Assembly: GCA_047967505.1 (NCBI GenBank) | Contig: CM106540.1 | Source of the DNA: Dipteris shenzhenensis | Taxonomy: Eukaryota; Polypodiophyta; Polypodiopsida; Gleicheniales | Length of the DNA: 64,000 nt | Direction: 5' to 3' (one strand) | Shown here: piece by piece, positions 44,347 to 54,869 of the stretch | How positions within the stretch are numbered: the first letter of the stretch is position 1 | Layout of the letters: the number at the start of each line of letters is the position of its first letter | Program-made: the position numbers and the translations under genes | The notes under the pieces: model-generated | What the model was told of the DNA's origin: nothing | The model's database searches: none | What the model saw: the letters and a program-made list of their open reading frames with translations, nothing else

Positions 44347-45939
44347 TAAGGAGCCAATAGCATTTAGACCAATCGGCTAAGAGGGCATTCCCACGAAGGT
44401 GATTTCGACCACCAAAAATCGTGGACGGACGAAATATAGTCCACAGGTAGGAGCTTTGCCTTGCTCGTCGAGCTCCAAAAGCTCATTGTTACATCAAAAA
44501 TTCCTTCGAGGTTAGGTGCAATACTAGGATACCTGGGTATTTCGTTAAGGTTCATCCAATCGTGAAAGTCTTTTCCACCAAAACATTTACTCACAGCAAC
44601 ATCTCAATCACAAAACAAGAGTGAGGGTAATACAATGAACCGTTCCCTCTCTCTCGTCACCTTGATCTCCTCCTTTACTTCTATGACCATGTGGGAATGC
44701 CCTCTAAAACACGTGGGTATGCATGTGCCAGTCCTGAGTTCAAAAGACCCATGGCAATTCACGGCCTTTCGTTGGTCACCCCATATGGGGGTGCTATTGG
44801 CACTTTCAATTTCAATACAATGCTCTTAAAAAAATTAAAAATAATGGATTGAGAAACGTTGTACTTAGAAAACACTTTTTTTAAACAAATCACAAACCTA
44901 GGGTTTCGAAAATTTTAAAGGTTTTTTCTTGAGAATTTGCAAGTTTTTAAAGTTGAAATATAACTAAATTGCCTAAAGTTTTGCGAATTTTACAAAATTG
45001 AGAAAATATTTCTTTCATGTGAAAATGAAATGTTGCAAGTTCATTGTATATAGTTTGCAGGTTTTGTGTGAACACTGCGAAGGAGACACACACCGTTTGA
45101 TCAAATGTCATACCAATATTTGCCCACCTCACTTGTCGGCCCGTGCTAGATTCCCTCGGGAAGCTCCTGCGCTGAAAGTCAATGTAGGCCACAAGCTATT
45201 GGCCCCTCGTAGTTGGCCATGGGATGTGTAAACGGGTGTGTGAAAAAAATAGTCATATCAAAATTGCAAAATTTGCAGGGTGTTCACGTGACACTGACCA
45301 TTTCTCTTTAATTATGGGAATCGGGAGGAGCCAGGTGATAGTGGACTTGGGAGGTAAGTCCACAATAAATGATGAGTAGTCATAAGGTCACTAGCCAGTG
45401 CAAGGTGGCAACAAGATGGCAAGCAATCAGCATGCCGCCAACCATTTTCTTAAAGGGGCAAGGGTTCTTTGGAGGGAATTCCAGGGTAAATGGTGAGCAA
45501 TCGGGAGGCTGCAATGTCTAACCCTAGCTCATACCCCCACATGAAAGGTTAAAGGAAGGATCATTCAAAAGCAAGTTGAGGGTGCAAATTATCGCGTGTA
45601 AAACGATTTTTGTGTGTAGAGAAAGGGGGAAGACTTTCTAGCAACACTTGCCATATTCCCTCTATGAAAGAAGCCAGATTTGAATGGATCAAACTTAATA
45701 TGAATCAATCTCAGACGCACATGGCCAAAGTCTTAAATGGAAATTTGCCCTTTTTTTTTGGGTGACTAATCCACACAGATTGCTCATGTGCTAAGTGTTG
45801 TAATAGCCAAATATATGGCACTATAACCCCACATTTTTGCAACATGGTTTTTTGAGGGCATTGCATGCCATGCACATGTCGATTCCGTGAGTTAGTGGAC
45901 CTTTCTTGGGTCTTTCAAAGTAATATCATCACCTTTTGT
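44347..45939. other. No gene seen
   Basis: Unique sequence. Open frames up to 81 codons on both strands lack recognisable motifs. Confidence 0.55.
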
Positions 45940-46560
45940 ATGCCATCCAAATCACTACCAACACACATGGGGTGATGAATAATGGCACTAATGCAAGAGT
46001 GAGAATGGAGGTAGTGCCATTCTCCCCCAATTATCTTAAAAATAGTATTTTTAGTTTTGGGGTTCTTAGAATTGGTAGTTGTGACATTTTCCCCCATATG
46101 GTTATGGAGAATGGTCCTTATTATATTATGCCCCCATGGGTAAGAATGAATGAGTAGAGAATGACAGAAGTGCCATTCCCCACCATGGTATTATGGAGAA
46201 TGGTAGTAGTTTCATTCATCCCCCATGGGGTTATGTAGAATTATTGTAGTGTCATTTCCCCCTTATGTAATATGAAAACCAATGGAAGTAGTGGCATTCT
46301 TTGTAACCCCTTAGGGGAGAATGGAAATAGTGCCAGCCACCCCCTTGGGGTTATTTTGAGAATGGTCCTAGTGCCATTCCTAAGGGTTATGGGAAAGGAA
46401 CTAATGACATTGTCTATAACCCCATTGGGTAGTAGCACCAATGACATTCCCAATAATTGCATGGAGAGAATGATACTAATGTATAAACCCATTGGGGAGT
46501 ACCACCAATGGCATTCCTAGTAATTGCATGGAGAGAATGATACTAATGTATTCCCCAATA
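45940..46560. repeat. Degenerate minisatellite, about 55-67 bp unit
   Basis: Roughly nine to ten diverged units, each with AATGG.A.TAGTG.CATTC and a CCCCATGGGGTTAT-like or CCCATTGGG core. The last two units are nearly identical (ATTGCATGGAGAGAATGATA at about 46456 and 46523; period 67 bp). Confidence 0.8.
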
Positions 46561-47279
46561 TGTGTTTTTGGATAAACCACCATTACATATCTAAATTTAA
46601 ATATCAAAAGTTACACTAAACCTACAATACAATGGATCCATGACTCTTGAGACAACACCATACATAACTATAGTTTGTATGAAGGGGAGTCATGATGTAT
46701 GACACGCCAAATTTTCAACAAGAAACTACAAGCCTTAACATTCTTCATTAAATAAGAGAACATCTATACAATGGATGCATCATTCTTGATAGAACACCAT
46801 GCATATTTAAAGTTTGAGAAGATTGTGTATGACATGTAAAAATTTCCATAAGGTACCACAAGTTTTCACATTTGTCATTTTGATAGACAAGATACGTACA
46901 TAATAGTGACCACATAATATAAGTGAAATTGTACTTTCAAGTTCATTGAGCGATACATGAGACAAGGAGCCAACAAAAGACAAGGTGCCTACATTATAGT
47001 CACAATGTAGTATTATTGAAATTGTAGTTACAAATATGAAGTAGGCATTGATTAGTTATAAGGCATGACCAAAATCTCAATTGACTTAAACATGTGGGAG
47101 ATTTTTGAGTTCATGTTGGTATAGGATGCACGAGTCCAATGGGCTCTCTTTGCATCTAATTAGGTATAGATGGCTCTGGTTTAGTAATTTCTTGGGGTGT
47201 ATTCTTAATGCCATCCCATTGGTTGATAATTGGATCTTTGATGCAAAACTACACACAAGGATTCAACGTCTCTACCTTC
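46561..47279. other. No gene seen
   Basis: AT-rich. Recurrent wording (ATACAATGGAT.CATGACTCTTGA, ACACCATACATA) suggests old short duplications around 46630-46830. Confidence 0.5.
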
Positions 47280-47965
47280 TTATGGATGCTAATGCCCTCA
47301 TTGGCACAATTCCTTTGGTAAAGAGGTCAACAATATACTGATCTTCTTGACAAAAGCAACTAATGCACTCTTGGATGATGTTGCCTTTCATGTTCTCTTG
47401 TGCATCTTCCATATCTTCAACCTAAACATTAATTAGATTGGTTACTTTAAGTATAGAGTAAGTCTATGTGTCTTCCAACAAGAGATCATATCCACCAAAG
47501 CTACCCTCTTTGCTCAAGAATGTTAGAATATAAAAGGTCCCTGTCACATCCACCATGAGTGTAATATTATCTATATGGATGACACCCACAAACCTTAAAT
47601 TCCAGGCTGCAATCTTAGCTTGGCATCCTTAAGGCTAGACATATTTGACATATTCAACAAGGATAACAAGATAAATTATGCTAGAGATAGTGCAGTCTAG
47701 TTCTAATCAACTTGCCAGTACCTTTTTGGAAAAATCTTGTGTAGTGTCAAGTGCATACAAGTAGATTGGACGTGGATCCTTGAAGTGATGTGCTAAAAAT
47801 ATATCACCTTCTACCTCCATATTTACTAAAGAGATAGTTCATGGAAAATAGGAATCCGAGCTAGAGTTGCCTTCTTTTGCAATTATTGTGCATTCAACAT
47901 ACTTGATTGTATCTTGTGGGAAGTCCGATGTTGGCTTGCTAAACCAACCATTATATACAAGGTCA
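47280..47965 (-). pseudogene. Unidentified decayed gene, single frame of about 225 codons with about seven stops
   Basis: One minus-strand frame stays protein-like from 47965 to 47280: FDLVYNGWFSKPTSDFPQDT, KYVECTIIAKEGNSSSDSYF, IFLAHHFKDPRPIYLYALDT, AAWNLRFVGVIHIDNITLMV, ILTFLSKEGSFGGYDLLLED, then GNIIQECISCFCQEDQYIVD and LFTKGIVPMRA. The last part resembles the end of a copia RNase H (..VDLFTKG), but the rest does not follow copia order as I know it. Only in-frame stops interrupt it; I see no frameshift, which argues for fairly recent loss of function by base substitution. Confidence 0.45.
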
Positions 47966-48418
47966 AAAATTTGCAATTATTAAGAGAAGGAAAAATTAAA
48001 GGGCTTTCAAAATTTTGCAATTAGTAAGAGAAGGAAAAATTAAAGGGCTTCCAACCAACCATTGTGTATTTAAGGTGTTATTAGGGTTGGATGATGATAC
48101 CATTCAAATGATCCAAGCTGAGATTGAGTTGGTGAAATTTTCTAATTCAACTCTAGACAAAACAAGGGAGTCATTTACATGTCAAAACAAGCCATGGGCA
48201 TAAATTAGGACAAAGCACTACAAGAAGATATCCTCAAAGTGTTCAACTTACAACATGCATCGAGAACTTTCCAATATGAGCTGACCTTGCAATATGTTTT
48301 AACATTGGCATAAAAGTTTACAAATGCTTGCATGGATGTTATGAGACATGGCTCAAAGACAAGCTACGGGCATCAAGTTTTCCTTTAGTAATTGTAAATT
48401 TTTGACCTTGTATATATA
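47950..48418. repeat. About 30-bp inverted repeat flanking 410 bp, with a 45-bp tandem duplication
   Basis: The left arm (about 47950-47978, holding TACAAGGTCAAAAATTTGCA) matches the reverse complement of 48389-48418 with few changes. Inside the left arm AAGAGAAGGAAAAATTAAAG is duplicated (47981 and 48026; period 45 bp). It may be a small foldback or MITE; no target duplication was found. Confidence 0.6.
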
Positions 48419-49606
48419 TCATCCTCGTAAGTGACCTAGGTGTCCTTGGTTGCAGAGTTGGTACCCATAGATACACTTGTGATTAATATGAATTCTAGAA
48501 AAGAAACCAAAAGCACATAGGATTATGAACATCCCCACCACCTCCTTGCTCTTACACATTCCTTCTTTCCCACTCCTATGCTTCCCCTAAACCCTTACCC
48601 TTTTAAATTACTTCCTCAACCCTTGAACTCCAAGACCTATGAGGGAGAAGAGTTCTCCACCATGTACTCTATTGAAAATCCTTGATCCCCATTTTAACGT
48701 TGATCCCCCTTCTACCCTTGAACCTCCTTTTGAATCCACGAGTCTCCTTTTGAACCCTAAAACTCGTAAACCCTAGAACCTCCTTTTGAACCCTTAAACC
48801 TCCATCTAAACCTTAAAACCCCCAATGGAGATGAAAGCCTTCAATTCCCCAACCATGTTGATGAAAGTTTCTTTCATGCAAGCATACGTGATGTTTTCTT
48901 CCCACATTTGATTAAGCCTATGTCCCTCACCAGAATACAACCCGCAGTCCTAAGTTACATGTATACTACAACAATGACACTGATATATCAATAGGTGAGA
49001 AAAAGCCTCGGAACCTTGCACACCCCTTACATCTTGCGAAAGCCATGGAATAGTGGCAACATTTGGTGTCATTGCCAAAGAGACTAGCATCTTATATAAA
49101 GAGTAGTCATTTGCAAGTATGTGAAAAAAACAAACCACCACAAACTATCTCAGACATATCAACTCGAGGTCTAGGAGAGTAAATTTTTTTCCCAAGACTA
49201 GCAAAAAATAAGAATCCAAAGTAGAAACCTTCAGCACTGTTATATTTCTTTAAAAACATCCACTTAAAGAACAAAACTAGGCCATCTAATGGACACCAAT
49301 GTGTAGAGCTTAAAATTTTGAATATTTCTCCTTTTTAAAGAAAAGCGATCCTAGATATTGATGAAAGGTTATAGGCATGGGAAGCTTCTAGGGTTTAACC
49401 CTAACCCGAAACCCCTCCACTCCATTCGTATAAAAACCCTCTCCACCTCTCATTCTTCTTCCTCCACATCTAGCCTCCATCCTCTTCCACATTCCGATCC
49501 CCATGCAAAACCCTTCTCCCTCTCCATCGAGTGCCATCCTATTTCCACCCTCATCATTGAGTTGTTGCTTTGAGCCATTCTCATTGCTGTGATGACCTAG
49601 CCATCC
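48419..49606. other. No gene seen
   Basis: Contains repeated AACC(C)TCCTTTTGAA and AAACCCTA-like words at 48720-48810 (imperfect telobox-like sequence) and unique DNA. Confidence 0.5.
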
Positions 49607-49985
49607 CACTGTCCATTGTCTCCCTCAACAATCTCGTTAAATCAACAAATATTTGAAGATTCTTGTAGGTGAATCTCTAGCTCCCTTTCAAATTTCGTCA
49701 AGTTTTTTAACATTTCAAGGTCCCCTCCACCACGATCACCACAACCTTCACCCTTTCCACGACCACCACCACCTCTCCCCCCCCCAGTCCATTGTTGCCC
49801 TCAACAATCCCGTTACATCAACAAAGATTTGGGAGAACGTTGTAGGTGATCATCTCCCCCTCCCTTTCGAATTCTGTCAAGTTTTCTATCCATCAAGTTT
49901 TCCAATATTTCAAGGTCCCCTCCACCACCACCCTTTCACTACTACAACCTTTCCCCTCTCCACCACCTCCACCTTCTTCCCCCCT
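49607..49985. repeat. About 180-bp tandem duplication
   Basis: Two copies (about 49607-49785 and 49787-49985) share GTCCATTGT..CCCTCAACAATC, TTGTAGGTGA and ATTTCAAGGTCCCCTCCACC. Copy 2 has an extra internal repeat of TCAAGTTTTC. Confidence 0.8.

Positions 49986-49988
<3 letters not shown>

Positions 49989-50037
<49 letters not shown>
49989..50037. repeat. Poly(C) and (CT)n microsatellite
   Basis: A C run followed by about 21 CT units. Confidence 0.95.
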
Positions 50038-50040
<3 letters not shown>

Positions 50041-50469
50041 TCTCACCGCCCTCTCTTGCTCTCCCCCTCTCCTTAACCCTCCCCCTCCCTTACACCCCCC
50101 CTCACCTTGGGTCGCCTAGGTAGTGGCGGGCCACACAGGCCTACTCGACAGAGGTGATGCAGCACCGGCCAACTGGTGGTGGCAACACCTAGCCAATGGC
50201 GATGGTGCTCGCTCATGCATGCCTACGTGTGACACCTATAACACCCGTAAGCATTGTTATACCCGCCCTCCCTGCTCCTATGTCCTCCCCTCCACCCACG
50301 CTCCACTCTCCACTCCTCCATACCCCGACCGCCTCTGCCTTGCCACCCAGTTTGGAGGCATCGTCCGGCCCTTGAGGTACATTCGCCACCTCCCCCCTCT
50401 CTATCCCTAGGCTACCCTCCCCACAATTGCCCCTCACCTCGCCTCCATCCCCGTGTTGCCTCACCCCCC

Positions 50470-50680
50470 CAAAGAAAAACCTAACCCTAACACTAACCTT
50501 GCCCACTAACCTTAGGTTAGGTTAATCGGGTAGGATAGATTCGTTGGACTGATTGGTTAATTAGGCTAATTGGATAGTTGGATAAGTTAGATTAACTAGA
50601 CAGTTAGGTTAATTAGCTTATTCGGTCAACTAGGCTAGGTTAGTTTCTTTAAGATTAAGTCCCTGCTTACCTAACCTTAA
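50470..50680. repeat. CCTAAC and TTAGGTTAAT-type degenerate repeats
   Basis: AACCCTAACACTAACC-type sequence (50480-50510) is followed by many variants of GGTTAATTAGGCTAATTGGA up to 50680. The first part resembles the plant telomere motif but is too short and irregular to be telomeric. Confidence 0.6.
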
Positions 50681-50999
50681 GGCGCAAGACCCCCCAAAAG
50701 GCCTAATTTTCACCTTAATTTAACCCTTTGTAACTTGCCCATTTGGGACCTGAATTGAACCCTAGTTTAACGCATATTTCACACACCAAAACACCACACT
50801 ATGAGGTATTTGTCTAGGCCATTACACACCATTTTTCTACCATGCATTGTGTTGGGTCATTGTTGAATGCTTGAGTGTAATGGAAAGGGTCTTTGGAATT
50901 TTTGGATATTGTAATCATGAAACAATGTTTGAAGTACAGGTGATGTGTGAACTTATGAATTATTGGGCTCAATAAAACAAATGTGGAGTTAATAGTTAG

Positions 51000-51006
51000 G
51001 GGGGGG

Positions 51007-51045
<39 letters not shown>

Positions 51046-51048
51046 GGG

Positions 51049-51089
<41 letters not shown>

Positions 51090-51094
51090 AGAGG

Positions 51095-51160
<66 letters not shown>
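51000..51160. repeat. G-run plus (GA)n microsatellite
   Basis: GA runs interrupted by G-rich GGGGGG and GGGAGGGAG islands over 160 bp. Confidence 0.95.
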
Positions 51161-51165
<5 letters not shown>

Positions 51166-51761
51166 GATTAGAACTAGGCATAGGTTAGAGTTAGGTTAGT
51201 AATAACTAGCCATAGTTAGGTGAACATATCAAACTAACCTTTACATTAGTGAAAACTAACTATAGTCAGTACATTAGGTTAGGTTAGCTCACACTCCTCT
51301 TTTTTTTTAAAGAAAAAAAGAAGAAGAAGTAGGGTCCCTTTATTAAGAAGAAGGACTCGTATCTTGGTCATTTGCAAGCCAAATCACATCCCAAATCGAC
51401 CCAGATTTCCCATGTGCAAGAATTTACATTGAAAGAACTTTTCACATCAATTTTCCATTGTTTTGGGTTGCCTCAATCATCTCCACATAGGCACTGATTT
51501 TGAACATCGATCATGTTTTTTTTACCATTTTCAGGCCTACAAAGGTCGAAATAAAATGTGGACTTCAAAGTCATATGCACCTACTAAAGGCCACAAATAA
51601 GCATTGTGTATGCAACTAAGATCAAGGAGAAGGATAGCCCTTGACTACTATCCAAGAACTTTATGCTCTCCCAGCCAGTGACGAGCAACATGGAGGACCG
51701 AAGGTGCAATGAAGAAGTACTAGATAACGATGCAGATGCCAAAAATTTCTTCAATCAGTGT
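51161..51761. other. No gene seen
   Basis: Contains TTAGGTTAG-type words at 51180-51290 and unique sequence. A 64-codon frame at 51663-51857 (+) overlaps the LTR end and is probably chance. Confidence 0.5.
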
Positions 51762-52196
51762 TGTAACAACTATAACAATAATAACAGTGGTGGCAGAAGA
51801 CACTTTGGTAAATTGCAAATGCCAAAGCATAATGGAGGAGGGGATAATAGAATATAGGATAAAATACACAAACGGACCGCCACTAGCCTAGGGCAAAAAG
51901 ATTAGTGAACATGCTAAGGAGGATAAAACCAAACAAGGAAATCCATGAGAGAGATCACACAAGATGTAGGCAACACTCAACAATATATTCCAATGTGCAT
52001 AATAGGCTTCTTATATAGAGAGAGCCTTTTAAATAGTCAAACCATGTGGGATCCTCTCATCCACATCTCTCCTTGTGGATAACCTCGATCCACATCTCCA
52101 CATCATGTAGTCCACATCCTAGGGTTGCTACTTTGATTCTTTCCTGTACCATACCTTAGCCTTTAATTATGTCCTCATGGCACCACCACTTCAACA
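51762..52196 (-). repeat. Probable 3' LTR of a copia element (copia-B)
   Basis: On the minus strand a polypurine tract AAGGGGAGG (52197-52205) is followed at once by TGTTGAAG, the probable LTR start. Inside are a TATATAAG box at about 52016 and CT-rich downstream sequence. The end is placed tentatively at GTTGTTACA (51762). No partner LTR was found upstream of the gag at 54.9 kb, consistent with a chimeric element. Confidence 0.55.
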
Positions 52197-52351
52197 CCTC
52201 CCCTTGGTGCCATGATCCTTTGGCTCTACTGCAAGGTGGTCAGATGTGAGTTACAAGATCAAATCCTCCCCTAGGTGCTTACATGGCTACTCCTAGGTGG
52301 TCAGGTTTGATTTACAAACATATGGGCTGAAGGTGGCAAGGATGTTGCTTC

Positions 52352-52826
52352 TCAATACCTATTGTTCTTATCATTTTGCTCATGGCTTAATGATGACTCC
52401 AAGCAGTTGACATGCTGGTTCTTCAATCTGCAATCTTCTTCCTTGTGTCCCAGCTTCTTGCAATGGTGATACTTTGGTTTGTTCTTTAGTTTGCAGTCAC
52501 TTTGATAGTGACCCATCCTTCCGCAATGGTAGCACTTCATTGATGTTTTACTGAACAGTGCTTGTTCTTCATTATAGCTGTTGCATGTTGATGTAGATGT
52601 CAATGTCAATGTCGGTGTCGATGCCTTCAACTCTCTTTCTTTTTCAAGAAGAGAGGATACACATTCCTCAAACTTTGGATTTGACAAATTCTTCAAAGTG
52701 GTTGTTAGTGCACTGTATTCTGTAGGCATGCTTTTAAAGAGAATTGCTAGTGCATCTTTTTCCCCTACTTTTGCATTTATGCCCTCTAGTTGGGTCATAG
52801 GAGTATCTGCATATGTGGTTTCTGCA
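52352..52826 (-). pseudogene. Ty1/copia gag fragment (copia-B) with two zinc knuckles
   Basis: Frame from about 52826 to 52352: a UBN2-type gag segment (LEGINAKVGEKDALAILFKS, then NPKFEECVSSLLEKERELKA) followed by CYHCGRMGHYQSDC, a perfect CCHC knuckle, and a degenerate second one (HHCKKLGHKEEDC, first Cys replaced). It differs from the gag at 53.8-54.9 kb and lies downstream, not upstream, of an integrase. It must therefore come from another element joined to this one. Confidence 0.8.
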
Positions 52827-53694
52827 AAAGTTCATGAATGCTGAAGACATGCATTCACCTCCTCTATCTGATCTCATGACCTTGATCTTTCTGCCTGTTT
52901 GGTTTTCTACCATGGCTTTGAATTCTTGAAATCTGGAAAACACTTCAGATTTCTCTTTCAAAAAATAGACCCAACAATATCTGCTGTAGTCATCGATAAA
53001 GGTCAAGTAGTAAAGTGAACCATTGATGCTGCAGGTCTGGGCATAACCCCATACATCTGTATGAATCAAATCAAGAATACCTCGTGCACGAGAGGTACTT
53101 CTGACAAAGTTGGTTCGCTTTTGTTTGCCGAAGCAGCATGCTTCACAAACTTTTCCAAGAAACTGTAGCTTCGAAATCCCAATTGCCATATTTTGATTCT
53201 TGAGATCTAACAAGTACTTGAAGTTGACATGACCATATCTCTTGTGCCATTTTGCAGATAATGGCATCTGTTGCATTTGAGCTGACATGGCATGCTTATC
53301 TAGTACTATAGTTAGCATTCTGTATAAGCGTCCTTCCTTGACCCTTTTTGCTATTAGCTGACATCTTTTGGATTTGTCTCTGATAGTGCATTCATCACCG
53401 TCGAAGATGACTTTGTAGTTGTGTTCTGTTATTTGACCTACTGACAAAATGTTCTTGCTGAGCTTCGGAACATAGAGCACATCTTTGACTAATCCTTTTG
53501 TACCAGTGAAATTGTTCATAGGGATAACACCTGTCCCTTGAACCGGATTTGGTGTATTGACTGCTGTGTAGATGACATTCTTTTGACCTTCTAATGGCTT
53601 CATTTCTGTGAACCATTCTTGATGATTTGTCATATGAGATGATGCACCGCTATCGATGTACCAAGGATCTTATTCCACTTGGTTGACTTGATAA
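52827..53694 (-). pseudogene. Ty1/copia protease-integrase region (copia-A), cut inside the integrase core
   Basis: On the minus strand: WYIDSGASSHM (about 53660) with the aspartic-protease DSG, just after a TAA. Then VLYVPKLSKNILSVGQIT, the GAG_pre-integrase segment WHKRYGHVNFKYL with CEACCFGKQKR, and the integrase core DLIHTDVWG (first catalytic Asp), FIDDYSRYCWVYFLKEKSE and VMRSDRGGECMS (second Asp). Similarity ends at FMNFC near 52830, before the catalytic Glu, and an unrelated gag follows in another frame. RT and RNase H are absent. Confidence 0.88.
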
Positions 53695-54869
53695 CTGTAA
53701 TCCTCTTTGGGATTGAAATCAAGGTCTAGGTGCATTGTATCCGTCTGATGCAACTCCTCGCTTGCAAGAAACATATTTCCATGTTCATTTGTAAAATGAC
53801 TGTGACTAGAATGTCCACCATGATGATTTTCTCTTCATTTGGAATTCCCTTGATTACTGCTAGATTGACCGCCTTGGTCGTACTGCTTCTTGCGGCAATC
53901 TCTTTCATAGTGTCCAAACTTGTGACAGTAGTTGCACTGAATGTTTGACATATTGGTGGATGCATTCCCTCGTCCTTGGAATCTTCCTCGATTGGAATGA
54001 TTTCCTCTTTGCTGATTCTGATGTTGCTGAGGATGATGCTGATGCTGATGCTGATTCTGACTTTGATTTTGTTGCTGATGGCCACTTTTCTGGTATGATC
54101 TACCTCTGCTTCTGCCTTTGCCTCTGCTTCTATCTGAAGTTGTGAATGCCTGATCATTAGAATGACCTTTATGTGCTTGAATGGCCTGAGTCCTGAGTTC
54201 TTCATCAAGTAGAACTGACTGAAGTTCTTCCAGTGTCGGAATTTGCCATTGAATGGCAATACTCTGGACTAGATTCTCGTATCTCTCTCCTAGTCCATTC
54301 AGGATTACTTGAACCATTTCTGCAGGGTTCATAGTCTCTCTTGCTACTGCAAGTTGATTGTTGTAGTCTTTTATGTGGAGTACATAAGCATGACCGATTT
54401 CACTGCTGTTGCAGAAATTCTGGTTGATCTGATTTCTCAGGGTGAGAATCCTGCATGTGTTCTTGGACTCGTAGAGTGCTGCGAACATATCCCATGCTTC
54501 TTTTGATGTCTTGACTGTGTTGAGTTATTCTAGGATGACATCTTGCACATTCTGCTTGATCAGGTGATAGGCATACTTGTCTTTCTTATCCCATTCTGCT
54601 TGAGCTCGGGCAATGGAAGGATCTACTACTGGTGCGAAAACTATTTGTGTAGATGTAGATCCCAATGTAAATTCCGTTGCTGGTGCTGTGACAACAGATG
54701 GAGTAGAGCTACTGGTAGCTAGATTGTCCAATGGTCTAGGTGTAGACCCATCGACATACTCCCATTTGTCCTGAAGCACAAGAATGGTCTCCATTCGGTA
54801 TTTCCATGTACCATAATTGGAGTTGTCTAACTTAGCAGATGCCTCCAGATTGAGGTTGCTAGTCGACAT
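53695..54869 (-). pseudogene. Ty1/copia gag (copia-A)
   Basis: ATG at 54869 begins MSTSNLNLEASAKLDNSNYG. The frame runs to an in-frame TAA at about 54522, where Gln is expected (VILE*LNTVKTS), then stays open (54488-53835) through AWDMFAALYESKN, LNGLGERYENLVQ, a Gln/His/Asn-rich linker and the zinc knuckle CNYCHKFGHYERDC (about 53900). It packages element RNA. With one stop in gag and another before protease, this is the better preserved copy of the family that also makes up copia-1 near 9.5 and 15.4 kb. Confidence 0.88.

Noticed and set aside
50480-50510. CCTAACCCTAACACTAACC as an interstitial telomere
   Set aside because: Two to three imperfect units only; the following sequence is a different degenerate repeat.
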